Part shown: positions 33,231 to 41,922 of the stretch, in pieces
Position numbering within the stretch: the first letter of the stretch is position 1
How the letters are laid out: every line of letters starts with the position of its first letter
NCBI GenBank assembly: GCA_041674385.1
Contig: JBAYVU010000014.1
Coordinates: forward strand, 1-64,000
Direction: 5' to 3'
DNA from: JACRAR01 sp041674385
Lineage (GTDB): Bacteria; Pseudomonadota; Gammaproteobacteria; Burkholderiales; Rhodocyclaceae
DNA length: 64,000 bases
Notes under the pieces: generated by a model
Databases searched by the model: none
What the model saw: the letters and a program-made list of their open reading frames with translations, nothing else
What the model was told of the DNA's origin: nothing
Made by a program: the position numbers and the translations under genes

Positions 33231-33271
33231 GGCGGCATCTTGATCTTTAGGCTATTGCCAAGGAGCTCGCC

Positions 33272-33898
33272 ATGCCTGTCCATGCTTGCCGAAGAGTGGC
33301 CGTATTTGACGGCTTGTTGCGCCTGATCCACGCTTGGAACGGTCTGGTCATTTTGGCGCTGATCGCCACTGGCCTGATTGCGGACGAGTACCAGCACAGC
33401 GCGACAGGCGCCGCGCTGTGGCACCTGCATATCCAGATGGGATATGTGCTGATCGGGGGGCTGGCCGCTCGCCTGGTATGGGGCCTGATCGGGCCGGACA
33501 GCGCCCGCTGGTCGGATTTGTGGCATCCGCGAGAATGGCTGGCGACCTTGCGAGCTTTTCCGCGCATACATTTGCCAGCACCTCGCCGGGGGCACGACAC
33601 CCTTGCCAGCATACTGTTCATTGGGGTGTATTTCATTCTCGCCGGACTGTCTGCCACAGGCTTGGCCCTGGCCGCCATTGCGCACAACCTGGGGCCTCTG
33701 GCCGACTGGCTGGGCGACAGCATCTGGCTCAAGCACTTCTTCAAGGAACCCCACGAGGCGATGTACGGCCTGATTGCCGGCTTCATCGCTTTGCATCTTG
33801 CCGCCTTGGTTTTCCACCAGTTTTTCGGCAAAGCGCCGATGGCCCAGGCGATGCTGACCGGCAATCAATATTTGACCACAGGAGAAGATCGTGCATAA
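33272..33898 (+). CDS. Cytochrome b561-type membrane electron carrier
   Basis: A 208-residue protein with four membrane helices and the heme-ligand His pattern of the prokaryotic b561 family: LLRLIHAWNGLVILALI, WHLHIQMGYVLIGG, HEAMYGLIAGFIALHLAALVFHQF. It likely takes electrons from the quinol pool for the two periplasmic cytochromes encoded next. GGAG precedes the ATG. It overlaps the next gene by eight bases and begins the operon with the CTTAAG box. Confidence 0.9.
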   Translation: MPVHACRRVAVFDGLLRLIHAWNGLVILALIATGLIADEYQHSATGAALWHLHIQMGYVLIGGLAARLVWGLIGPDSARWSDLWHPREWLATLRAFPRIHLPAPRRGHDTLASILFIGVYFILAGLSATGLALAAIAHNLGPLADWLGDSIWLKHFFKEPHEAMYGLIAGFIALHLAALVFHQFFGKAPMAQAMLTGNQYLTTGEDRA

Positions 33899-34307
33899 AT
33901 CGATGACTGCCCTCGCTTTGGCGGCATGCTTAAGCCAGGCTGCGCCTGCCGTTGCGGTGCCGACGCAGGAAATCCTGCGCGGCTACGAGTCTGAAGCCCG
34001 TAAGGAAAGTGCCTCTTTCATGCCCAGCGTGACACGCGGCGAGAGTCTGTTTCGCACTGAGCGCAGCACCGCCAGGGGCGACAAGTTGGCCTGCGCCACC
34101 TGTCATACCAACGATCCGCGTCAAAGCGGCATCACCCGCGCCCACAAAACCATAGAACCTCTGGCGCCGGTGGCCAACCCGCTGCGGTTTACCGATCCGG
34201 CCAAGGTCGAGAAATGGTTCGGACGCAACTGTGCGGATGTCTTCACACGTTCCTGTACCGCTGCCGAAAAGGCGGATCTCATCACTTGGCTATTGACCAT
34301 CAAATAG
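33891..34307 (+). CDS. shp: SHP-type monoheme cytochrome c (DUF1924)
   Basis: A 138-residue exported cytochrome. The heme site is CATCH at Cys68-Cys71-His72. The WFGRNC...SC segment (Asn113, Cys114, Cys122) fits the sphaeroides heme protein, in which an Asn is the second axial ligand that leaves to let the heme bind oxygen, next to a disulfide. Start is the GTG at 33891 because GGAG lies six bases upstream. The b561-SHP-DHC order is known from purple and other proteobacteria. Confidence 0.88.
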   Translation: MHKSMTALALAACLSQAAPAVAVPTQEILRGYESEARKESASFMPSVTRGESLFRTERSTARGDKLACATCHTNDPRQSGITRAHKTIEPLAPVANPLRFTDPAKVEKWFGRNCADVFTRSCTAAEKADLITWLLTIK

Positions 34308-34316
34308 GATGCCCAC

Positions 34317-34844
34317 ATGACAATCAGCACAATCAAGGCGCGGCGTTGGCTGCAAACTTTAACCCTGGCATTAGCTGCCGGTATTTCTGGCGCTCTATTT
34401 GCCGGCGACCATGACGGCGACAGAATTCTGCCGCCTGTCGACAATGCCAAGTGGCGCGCAGAATGCGGAAGTTGTCATCTGCTCTATCATCCGGCGCTGT
34501 TGCCGGAGCGTTCCTGGAGCAAAATAATGAGCGGACTCGAGCGGCACTTCGGCGAGAACGCCAAACTGGATGCGGCTACACAACAGGAAATCGCCGAGTT
34601 TCTCGCCACCCATGCCGCCGATCGGAGCGCCAATCGGCGTGCGCAAAAGATCGCCCTGTCCACGCAGGCCGGGCAAGTTCCGTTGCGCATCACCGAGACG
34701 GCTTATTTCATCCGCAAGCACGGCGAAATCCGTGACGATGTGTGGCAGCGCAAGGCGATCGGCGGCAAGGCGAATTGCACAGCCTGTCATGCCGATGCCG
34801 AAAAAGGCAATTTCGATGAGCGCGCGATACGCGTTCCGCGCTAA
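34317..34844 (+). CDS. Diheme cytochrome c (DHC), electron donor of SHP
   Basis: A 175-residue exported protein with two CxxCH sites: CGSCH near residue 50 and CTACH near residue 155. A signal peptide (LQTLTLALAAGISGALFAG) precedes it. The mature part starts DHDGDRILPPVDNAKW, typical of the DHC family that reduces SHP. It starts nine bases after shp. Together with the b561 gene it forms a short chain from membrane quinol to SHP. Confidence 0.88.
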   Translation: MTISTIKARRWLQTLTLALAAGISGALFAGDHDGDRILPPVDNAKWRAECGSCHLLYHPALLPERSWSKIMSGLERHFGENAKLDAATQQEIAEFLATHAADRSANRRAQKIALSTQAGQVPLRITETAYFIRKHGEIRDDVWQRKAIGGKANCTACHADAEKGNFDERAIRVPR

Positions 34845-34856
34845 CATGCGGCTTCA

Positions 34857-36089
34857 ATGTCCCTTTTACTCCAGGATAGTCTGACCCGCTCGCCTCTGCC
34901 CGGCCTGGGCGATACCCTGGCTTCGCGCGTGGCGCGCAACTTTTTTACCCACAGCGGCCACCTGCCGCTGACCTTGCTGATCCTCGAACTGCTGCTGGCG
35001 CCCAGCGTGGGGGGGTATTTCATCGAGCCCGATCCCTACCTGCTGCTGCTTGCCGGCGTCGGACAGGCCGTGGCGATCGGTTATGCCGAGCAACGCGGGT
35101 GGCGGCTGGCATTTCTCGGCAACCTGGCCGGCCCGTTGCTGTATTCGCTGACTGAAGCCAGCCTCGAAGGGATGGCATTCTTTTCGCAATGGCATCACCA
35201 AGCCTACTGGAGCTACGCACTGGCTTTCAGCGTGCTGCAAGGCTGGCAAGTATATGCCTTACGCATAATATCTCCCTTGGTGATTCTGGAAAACCTGCTG
35301 CGCGCCACCATCCCCTTGCTGATGTACGCTTTGTTCGAAGTCCTCTCCGGCCAGGGGCAGGACACGCTGAGAAATTTTTTCAACGACTCCGCCCACGCGT
35401 TCCTGACGATTGTGCTGTTGCTGATCGGCGTCCTGCTGGGCTTTGCCGATCTCAACCTGCGCCGTTCGCTGATGATCATTCGACAGATGGCGGCGCGGCT
35501 GCGCGAATATTCCGAATGGTCGCTGGGCAGGGGCATTCTCGAGCGTGCCATTGCCGACTCGACCACGCTCAACCTGCAACGCGTCGAGCGTGCCGTGCTC
35601 TTCATGGACTTGCGCGGATTTACTGCCTGGAGCGAGCAACAGACGCCGGAAACCGTAGTTGGCATGCTCAATGAATATTATCGCGCCGCGGAAAACTGCC
35701 TGCTGCCGTTTGCCCCGATCAAGCTCAAGTACACCGCCGACGAAGTGATGGCGGTATTCGTCGGTGCCACCGAAGCGGCCGCGGCCGGCAGGGCGCTCAT
35801 TGCGGCGTTGCCGCAAGTATGCAGCCACGGCCTGAGCGCCGGCATCGGCCTGCATCATGGGCCGGTGGTGGAAGGCGTGCTCGGCGGCAAGACGGTCAAG
35901 GCCTATGATTTCATCGGCGACACCGTCAATACCGCACGGCGGCTCTGCGATGCTGCGGACGCCGGCGAACTGCTGACTTCAGCGACTAGCGCACGGGCTA
36001 TCGGCGCTTCCTTGTCAGGCCAGCGCGAGATAGCCGCCAAGGGCAAGAGCGAGCCGCTGGCGGCATGCGTTCTGGCACGGAGCGCATAG
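34857..36089 (+). CDS. Membrane class III adenylate/guanylate cyclase
   Basis: A 410-residue protein with about six N-terminal membrane helices (residues 35-205), then a class III cyclase homology domain. The metal-binding Asp residues are present (Asp251 in LFMDLRGFTAWS and Asp295 in KYTADEV), as is the Lys291 of the substrate site and the DFIGDTVNTARRL end. The usual Gly before Asp295 is Ala. cAMP synthesis is likely. It starts 12 bases after the diheme cytochrome gene and its stop is followed four bases later by the response-regulator GTG. Confidence 0.85.
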   Translation: MSLLLQDSLTRSPLPGLGDTLASRVARNFFTHSGHLPLTLLILELLLAPSVGGYFIEPDPYLLLLAGVGQAVAIGYAEQRGWRLAFLGNLAGPLLYSLTEASLEGMAFFSQWHHQAYWSYALAFSVLQGWQVYALRIISPLVILENLLRATIPLLMYALFEVLSGQGQDTLRNFFNDSAHAFLTIVLLLIGVLLGFADLNLRRSLMIIRQMAARLREYSEWSLGRGILERAIADSTTLNLQRVERAVLFMDLRGFTAWSEQQTPETVVGMLNEYYRAAENCLLPFAPIKLKYTADEVMAVFVGATEAAAAGRALIAALPQVCSHGLSAGIGLHHGPVVEGVLGGKTVKAYDFIGDTVNTARRLCDAADAGELLTSATSARAIGASLSGQREIAAKGKSEPLAACVLARSA

Positions 36090-36092
36090 ACT

Positions 36093-36755
36093 GTGCGCGT
36101 ACTGTTGGTTGAAGACGATCCGCAGCTTGGCGACGGTCTCGCCGCTGGCATGCGTCACTCGGGCTTCGCGGTCGATTGGCTGAAGGATGGCGCCAGCGCC
36201 GATGCCGCTTTGAAAACTGAAAGTTTCGATTTGGTCGTCCTCGATCTCGGTTTGCCACGGCTGTCCGGCATGGAACTGCTGCGTCGCCTGCGGACCCGCA
36301 AGGAAACGCTGCCGGTGCTGATACTCACCGCGCGCGATGCCGTTGCCGACAAGATTGACGGTCTCGATGCCGGCGCCGACGATTATCTGGTCAAGCCGAT
36401 CGATATTGACGAGTTGGCCGCTCGCCTGCGCGCACTCGCCCGGCGCAGCGGAGGCCGCGCTGTGCCCAATCTGATCCATGGCGCATTGGAGCTCGATCTG
36501 GCGAGACATCAAGTGTTGTCGGCAGGTCAGCCGGTGGAATTGGGGACACGCGAATTCGCCATCCTGCATGCTTTGCTGGAAAACGCCGGCCATGTCATGA
36601 CGCGAACCCAGTTGGAATCGAGCATCTACGGCTGGAGCGAGGAACCGGACAGCAATGCGCTCGAAGTGCATATCCACCACCTGCGGCGCAAGCTTGGCGC
36701 CGATCTGATCAAGACCCTGCGCGGCGTCGGTTACCTGATCGAGAAGATGAAATGA
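36093..36755 (+). CDS. OmpR/PhoB-family response regulator (QseB/PmrA-like)
   Basis: A 220-residue regulator with a receiver domain (Asp8/Asp9 acidic pair, phosphoacceptor Asp51 in VVLDLGLPRLSG, switch Thr in ILTARD, Lys in DDYLVKP) and a C-terminal winged-helix domain (EFAILHALLENAGHVMTRTQLESSIYGWSEE, IHHLRRKLGADLIKTLRGVGYLI), closest in pattern to QseB and PmrA. It starts at GTG 36093. Its stop overlaps the kinase start by four bases. It probably binds the CTTAAG box ahead of this operon. Confidence 0.92.
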   Translation: MRVLLVEDDPQLGDGLAAGMRHSGFAVDWLKDGASADAALKTESFDLVVLDLGLPRLSGMELLRRLRTRKETLPVLILTARDAVADKIDGLDAGADDYLVKPIDIDELAARLRALARRSGGRAVPNLIHGALELDLARHQVLSAGQPVELGTREFAILHALLENAGHVMTRTQLESSIYGWSEEPDSNALEVHIHHLRRKLGADLIKTLRGVGYLIEKMK

Positions 36756-38110
36756 ATACGGCATGGTTTTCCCTGCGGCGGCGGCTGCTGCTGCCCATCC
36801 TGGGCGGGGCCACGGTCTTGTGGCTGGCGATGTTGGTGCTGTCCTACCTCGATGCCCATCACGAGATCGATGAACTGCTCGATGCCCAGCTTGCCCATAC
36901 CGCCCAGACCTTGCTGGCCTTGGCCAGCCACGAAGCGCGTGAAGGCGATGACGGTATTGCCAAACTTGGCGAGGAGACGGATAAGCACCACCACAAACTG
37001 CGCTTCCAGGTCTGGGGTGCCGACGGCGCATTGTTGATGCGTTCGCACAATGCCCCGACGACGCCATTGGCGATCCATGAGGGATTCTCCGATGCTTCCG
37101 AGTATGGCGGGCATTGGCGGATTTTCAGTCTGTGGGACAAGGAGCGGCTGGTTCATGTGCAGGTTGGCGAGGACCTCGATGCGCGTGATGAGTTGATCGT
37201 CGATATCGCCTGGAAGTTGCTGCTGCCGGCTTTGTTCGGCCTACCTTTGCTGGGTGGCTGGGTATGGTTGGCGACATGGCGGGGGCTGGCCCCGCTCGAC
37301 ACGCTGGCCGCGCAAATCGACAATCGTGCGCCGGCGCATCTGGAACCCTTGGTTCCAGCCAGCGCGCCGATCGAAATCAAGCCGATGCTGAATGCCTTGA
37401 ATGGACTGTTTGGTCGCGTCAAGCAAACCCTGGCCAACGAGCGCCGCTTCACCGCCGATGCCGCCCACGAAATGCGCACTCCACTCGCCGCGCTGGCCGC
37501 ACAGGCACAGGTGGCGCAGCGCGCCGGCAACGATGCCGAGCGGCTGCATGCCATCGAGCAGATGCGCATCGGGGTCGATCGCGTCGCTCATCTCATCGAT
37601 CAGCTGCTGACGCTGGCGCGCCTCGATCCCGAACAGCCGCTGGCCGATGCCCAGCCAGTGCGCCTCAATGATCTGGCCGAGGAGGTTTGCGCCGTCCATG
37701 GCGCCGCTGCGGTGAACAAGCAGATCGCCCTGGAACTCGATGCCGTCGATTCCCAGGTGCGGGGCAACGCGACCATGCTGCAAATCATGTTGCGCAATCT
37801 GCTCGATAATGCCATCCGTTATACGCCTTCCAGCGGACGTGTACGGGTCTTGGTGAGCAACGCAGACTCAGGCGTGGTTCTGCGGGTCTGTGACGACGGT
37901 CCCGGTATTCCCGCCGAGGAGCACGATGCCGTGTTTCGTCGCTTCCACCGTGGCGCTGCCGCCCAGGACCAAGTCGGCAGCGGCCTCGGGCTTTCCATTG
38001 TGCAGCGTATCGCCGAATTGCACGGCGCCCGCATCGCCCTGGCCAGTGGGGCGGGCGGGCGGGGGCTGACCATCAGCGTAGCGTTTCCTAAGCACTCGGC
38101 GACGAGTTGA
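36752..38110 (+). CDS. Sensor histidine kinase (QseC-like)
   Basis: A 452-residue kinase: a first membrane helix (residues 10-32), a periplasmic sensing segment (about 33-155) rich in His and acidic residues (DKHHHKLRFQVWG), a second helix (155-175), a HAMP-like linker, the H box with phospho-acceptor His239 (FTADAAHEMRTPLAAL), an N box and G boxes (DDGPGIPAEEHDAVF, GSGLGLSIV). It is coupled to the regulator gene by an ATGA overlap. Confidence 0.92.
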   Translation: MNTAWFSLRRRLLLPILGGATVLWLAMLVLSYLDAHHEIDELLDAQLAHTAQTLLALASHEAREGDDGIAKLGEETDKHHHKLRFQVWGADGALLMRSHNAPTTPLAIHEGFSDASEYGGHWRIFSLWDKERLVHVQVGEDLDARDELIVDIAWKLLLPALFGLPLLGGWVWLATWRGLAPLDTLAAQIDNRAPAHLEPLVPASAPIEIKPMLNALNGLFGRVKQTLANERRFTADAAHEMRTPLAALAAQAQVAQRAGNDAERLHAIEQMRIGVDRVAHLIDQLLTLARLDPEQPLADAQPVRLNDLAEEVCAVHGAAAVNKQIALELDAVDSQVRGNATMLQIMLRNLLDNAIRYTPSSGRVRVLVSNADSGVVLRVCDDGPGIPAEEHDAVFRRFHRGAAAQDQVGSGLGLSIVQRIAELHGARIALASGAGGRGLTISVAFPKHSATS

Positions 38111-38246
38111 GTAGCCGCCGGCAACTTCTTATTTCTTGCAAGACCTCTTTGCGCTTGGTTTCTTGCGGGGTCTCCGGTCTTGTCGTTGTGCTGCGCCGGC
38201 TGCCAGGTTGAGTGCGGCAAGCGATAGCGGATCGGCGGATGCCGAA

Positions 38247-39512
38247 TCACATCTCAAAGTGCTGTCGCACCCGGTTCTCCAATAATTGGCGGGCGTCGTT
38301 TTCGCTGCCGTTTGCCAGCTGCTTGAAGATATCGAATGCCAAGGGGCGAAATACGGCCATGACTGATGGATCGAAATGGCTTCCCGTGTCTTTTTCAAGA
38401 ATCGCCATGGCTGCCTCGAAACCCATGGGGTCCTTGTAGGGGCGCTTGGAACAAAGGGCATCAAATACATCGGCAACAGCAAAGATGCGTGCCGCGAGTG
38501 GTATCGCATCCGCCTTCAGCCCGCGTGGATAACCGGTGCCATCCCATTTTTCGTGATGAGCAGCCACCACCGCGTTGGCGCCATCGAGCCAGCCCATGCC
38601 GGTGACAATCGTCTCGCCTTGCTCAACGTGAGTACGCATGGTAATCGATTCCGCATCATCCAGTTTTCCCGGCTTGAGTAGGATTGCGTCGGGAATTCCA
38701 ATCTTGCCCACGTCGTGCAGAAAACTGCCGGCAATCAGGGCTTGCATGGCGTTTCCCTTCAAGCCCATGCGCTCGGCGATGCGCGCGGCGATCCAGGCGA
38801 CGCGGAAATTGTGGGCGCCGGTATCGGAATCGCGCTTGGCTATGGCGCGGCCAAGGGCTTCCATCATCGAGATATGCGAGTCGAGCACCTCGCGCGCTTT
38901 GCGCTCGTTGTCCGCGGAAAGATGGATCACCACGGGATAGATCGCCGCACCGCAGAGCAAGGAGGCCAAACAGACCATCACCGCCACTACCAGGGAACTC
39001 GTGAGGATTTGCTCCATTTGCCATTCCGGCACCACGCGTATGCCCTCGAAATAGCCCGTAATCGGCAAGCTCGTATCGGTCGCCGAATTTCGCAGCGGGA
39101 CGAAAACCCGCAAAACCCAGGGCATATCCGGCAGTTTCAGGCTTTCATACGATGCGTTGGTATAGCTCGGCTTGCCATGTTTCGGGAGGAGCGATTCGAC
39201 CGCCTCGCCCTCCTTGGTCATCGATTCGGCAAGCTTGTTGCCTTGGCTGTCGTAAATTTCGGCAATATCAAACAATCCACCGGAAATGGTTTTGGCGGCA
39301 ACGGTTGCGTGTTCTGTGGCTTCCGGGCCGGAGAGATCGATCGCGTCGTAATGGTGTAACAATCGGCCCGATTCTTCAATTGCCAGGGAAACAACGCTTT
39401 CCTCAGCACTTTCACGCGCCACAAACCATGACACCGGGCTAGCGATTGAGGCCAGCAGCAAACTGACTGTGGCAATTCGAATCGCGGTGCGCTTTTGGAA
39501 TGGGTTGATCAT
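38247..39512 (-). CDS. HD-GYP domain protein with periplasmic sensor (c-di-GMP phosphodiesterase type)
   Basis: A 421-residue protein: an N-terminal helix, a periplasmic domain (about residues 35-160), a second helix (175-200) and an HD-GYP domain with intact motifs (FLHDVGKIGIPD; HHEKWDGTGYPRGL). It would cleave c-di-GMP in response to a periplasmic cue. The start at 39512 is chosen because GAGGA sits just upstream, ahead of the first helix; an in-frame TTG at 39533 is an alternative. Confidence 0.88.
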   Translation of the reverse strand: MINPFQKRTAIRIATVSLLLASIASPVSWFVARESAEESVVSLAIEESGRLLHHYDAIDLSGPEATEHATVAAKTISGGLFDIAEIYDSQGNKLAESMTKEGEAVESLLPKHGKPSYTNASYESLKLPDMPWVLRVFVPLRNSATDTSLPITGYFEGIRVVPEWQMEQILTSSLVVAVMVCLASLLCGAAIYPVVIHLSADNERKAREVLDSHISMMEALGRAIAKRDSDTGAHNFRVAWIAARIAERMGLKGNAMQALIAGSFLHDVGKIGIPDAILLKPGKLDDAESITMRTHVEQGETIVTGMGWLDGANAVVAAHHEKWDGTGYPRGLKADAIPLAARIFAVADVFDALCSKRPYKDPMGFEAAMAILEKDTGSHFDPSVMAVFRPLAFDIFKQLANGSENDARQLLENRVRQHFEM

Positions 39513-39721
39513 AAGCATTCCTCGTTGCTTCAAGCGGGAGGCAGCAGATCGACCGAGCGGTTCAGCAGATACCTGGCTGCGCCGACTTTCTCATTCATCG
39601 CCATCGTTTTTCTCTGCGGCGCCCTGCTTGCGCGCGCTCAGCTTGTCCAGCGGGCGGAACGTCAGCCACTGATCGTTGAACCTCGCGCAAGCCCGAACCC
39701 AATCCTTTGCGCGGCTACCGT

Positions 39722-40423
39722 TCAAAGCAAGTGAGCCACTGGCGCCAGATTGTTCGACAGTCCGACCAGATCGATGAGCAAACCCTCTCCGTGGGCAACT
39801 TCCGAATAAATACCATCGGCATTGCCATCCCGGAAAATTTCCCAGTGGGTGGTGGTTCCTTTGCTCTCAGTCTCGATCACAAAACCATTCTGAACACTGA
39901 ATTGCGTGTTGGCTTTGATGGTTTCGTTAATGGCCAAGCCATTCTTCATGACGTGATAGGCACCCAATACAACCTGGCCGGAAGCGTCAAAGCTGAACTT
40001 CATGTGATCGCCGCGCAACAGGGCATTTTGCAGTGTGGGTGTCGCTGCGCCCACATCAAGCACTGTTGCCTCGGCAATTTTCTGGTAAAGCCCATCCGTG
40101 TTGCTGTCGCTGTAGCGCGAGATTTCCTGGAAACCACCTTTGCTTTCCGTCTTCAGCACATCGGCACCGCTTACCGAATAAGTTTGATAGGGCTTGATGG
40201 ACTTGATCTTGGCGATGCCGTGCTCGACTTCCGTTATCGAAGTCACTACGCCGCCGCCCGCAATGGCAAATTGGTAGCCTTCCTGATGATCCCCGCCGGA
40301 AATGCTTCTGGAGTCATGCGTCTTGGTATGCGAGGAGTCCGAAATATGGTTTTCAAGCTCATGCGCATGTGAGTCGTGGGGCTTGCTGTGGGCCGGCTCC
40401 GGGTTTTTGAGTTTTTTGCTCAT
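39722..40423 (-). CDS. Two-repeat DxNxDG protein of unknown function
   Basis: A 233-residue protein without an N-terminal signal peptide. The first 45 residues are hydrophilic and rich in His, Ser, Asp and Lys. Two imperfect repeats follow, each with a strand ending in TESKG, a DSNTDGLY or DGNADGIY calcium-loop-like motif and a hydrophobic strand (AEATVLDVG; GEGLLIDLVG). It could be a calcium-binding protein or a substrate of a type I or other signal-less secretion system. A PmrA-type box lies just upstream. Confidence 0.65.
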   Translation of the reverse strand: MSKKLKNPEPAHSKPHDSHAHELENHISDSSHTKTHDSRSISGGDHQEGYQFAIAGGGVVTSITEVEHGIAKIKSIKPYQTYSVSGADVLKTESKGGFQEISRYSDSNTDGLYQKIAEATVLDVGAATPTLQNALLRGDHMKFSFDASGQVVLGAYHVMKNGLAINETIKANTQFSVQNGFVIETESKGTTTHWEIFRDGNADGIYSEVAHGEGLLIDLVGLSNNLAPVAHLL

Positions 40424-40455
40424 GGTTGGTCTCCGTGGTGTGGGTTGGAGACTAG

Positions 40456-40488
40456 ACTGTATCCAGCCAACCTTAAGCCCGAGTTAAC
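40456..40488 (-). promoter_or_regulatory. PmrA/QseB-type box upstream of the two-repeat protein gene
   Basis: Read on the minus strand, GTTAAC, five bases, CTTAAG, then ten bases and TACAGT. The half-site spacing and the distance to the -10-like box equal those before the b561-SHP-QseBC operon. The first half-site differs from consensus at its ends. The gene starts 33 bases after the -10-like box. Confidence 0.5.
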
Positions 40489-40557
40489 TGGAACGAGAAA
40501 ATTGTGCGCATCAGCTGCCAATACTTTCATCGGCAGCCCCCCCTGGTAAATTCTGCG

Positions 40558-41625
40558 TTATGCCTCTGCCAGCCTCAGGCGGCGGCGGCGCACGGCGTCG
40601 GCCAGAGTGTCGAGCACGACCAAGCTGTCTTCCCAGCCGAGGCAGGCATCGGTGATGCTCAAGCCGTATTCGAGCGGCTTGCCGCGCACCATATCCTGGC
40701 GTCCCGGCTTGAGATACGACTCCACCATTACACCGAAGATGCGGTCGTCGCCGCCGGCAACCTGTTCGCCGACCGCACGCGCCACTTCGACTTGCCGCTG
40801 GTACTGTTTGCTGCTGTTGGCATGGGAGAAGTCGATCATCACCCGCGCCGCCAGGCCGGCCTTGCCGAGTTCCTGGCAGGCCGCTTCGACACTGGCTGTA
40901 TCGTAGTTGGGCGCTTTCCCGCCACGCAGGATGACATGGCAGTCCTCGTTGCCGTTGGTGGAAACGATCGCCGAATGGCCGGCCTTGGTGACCGAGAGGA
41001 AGTGATGCGGGCTGGCCGCTGCCCGGATCGCATCCACCGCGATGCGGATATTGCCGTCGGTGCCGTTCTTGAATCCGACCGGGCAGGACAGCCCCGAGGC
41101 CAGTTCGCGATGCACCTGCGATTCGGTAGTGCGTGCGCCGATGGCGCCCCAACTGATCAGGTCGGCGGTGTATTGCGGCGTGATGGAATCGAGAAATTCG
41201 GTTGCGCAGGGCAGTTCCAGTTCGTTGATCTCATAGAGCAGCTGACGCGCCAGGCGCAAGCCCTCGTTGATCTTGTAGCTGCCGTCGAGGCGCGGGTCGT
41301 TGATGAACCCCTTCCAGCCTACCGTGGTCCGCGGTTTCTCGAAATAAACGCGCATCAGGATCAGCAGATCGGCGCTGTTGCGCACGGACTCTGCATGAAG
41401 CTTGCTCGCATATTCGATCGCCGCGTCGTGCTCGTGGATCGAGCAAGGGCCGATGACCACCAGCAGGCGATCGTCGGCGCCGTGCAGAATCCGGTGGATC
41501 GCCTGGCGCGCCGCGTAAGTGGTCTGCGCCGCCAGATCGGTTGCGGGAAACTCGCGCAGGACATGCGCAGGAGGGATGAGTTCCTTGATTTCCTTGATAC
41601 GGACATCATCGACTTGTTGTGTCAT
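40558..41625 (-). CDS. aroG: 3-deoxy-7-phosphoheptulonate synthase (DAHP synthase, class I)
   Basis: The first enzyme of the shikimate pathway, which joins phosphoenolpyruvate and erythrose 4-phosphate. The 355-residue product has the class I hallmarks: VVIGPCSIH, RVYFEKPRTTVGWKGFIND, the SWGAIGARTTESQVHR segment, VGFKNGTDG and the DFSHANS metal-binding region. Start at 41625 gives MTQQVDDVRIKEI, typical of AroF/AroG/AroH. I cannot tell which aromatic amino acid inhibits it, so the symbol is provisional. Confidence 0.95.
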   Translation of the reverse strand: MTQQVDDVRIKEIKELIPPAHVLREFPATDLAAQTTYAARQAIHRILHGADDRLLVVIGPCSIHEHDAAIEYASKLHAESVRNSADLLILMRVYFEKPRTTVGWKGFINDPRLDGSYKINEGLRLARQLLYEINELELPCATEFLDSITPQYTADLISWGAIGARTTESQVHRELASGLSCPVGFKNGTDGNIRIAVDAIRAAASPHHFLSVTKAGHSAIVSTNGNEDCHVILRGGKAPNYDTASVEAACQELGKAGLAARVMIDFSHANSSKQYQRQVEVARAVGEQVAGGDDRIFGVMVESYLKPGRQDMVRGKPLEYGLSITDACLGWEDSLVVLDTLADAVRRRRLRLAEA

Positions 41626-41681
41626 CGGTTTGTGAGATTGCGTCGGTGTCCGGCAAAGCCGGGGAAAGCCCAATTCTACAG

Positions 41682-41699
41682 GATCAAATACGCTTGATC
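41682..41699. promoter_or_regulatory. Inverted repeat in the aroG/tupB intergenic region
   Basis: GATCAA-N6-TTGATC (41682-41687, 41694-41699) lies immediately upstream of a minus-strand TAGAAT at 41673-41678 and overlaps the -35 zone of the likely aroG promoter, as an operator would. The rest of this 297-base gap shows no gene I can support. The regulator is unknown. Confidence 0.35.
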
Positions 41700-41922
41700 G
41701 CCCGCTCTGCATGGCTGCCTGAGCTTTCCGCCAAACCATCGGGTATTTCGCGCCGCAATCGTCGGCGGCATAGCCGGTTCGCTGGCCAATGCAGCGAAAA
41801 GCTCTCGGCTGTCCGGGGCGTTCATTTCCAGTAGACTGCCGGCTTCGTTGGGTTGCACCTTGCCCTGCGCGGTCTTGCGTCGGGCAAGGCGGAGCAATCA
41901 TCTATTCTCGAAGACGATCATT

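Noticed and set aside
38129..38509. Minus-strand frame ending in a basic tail after the kinase gene
   Set aside because: Most of it overlaps the HD-GYP gene in another frame; the unshared part is only about 40 codons.
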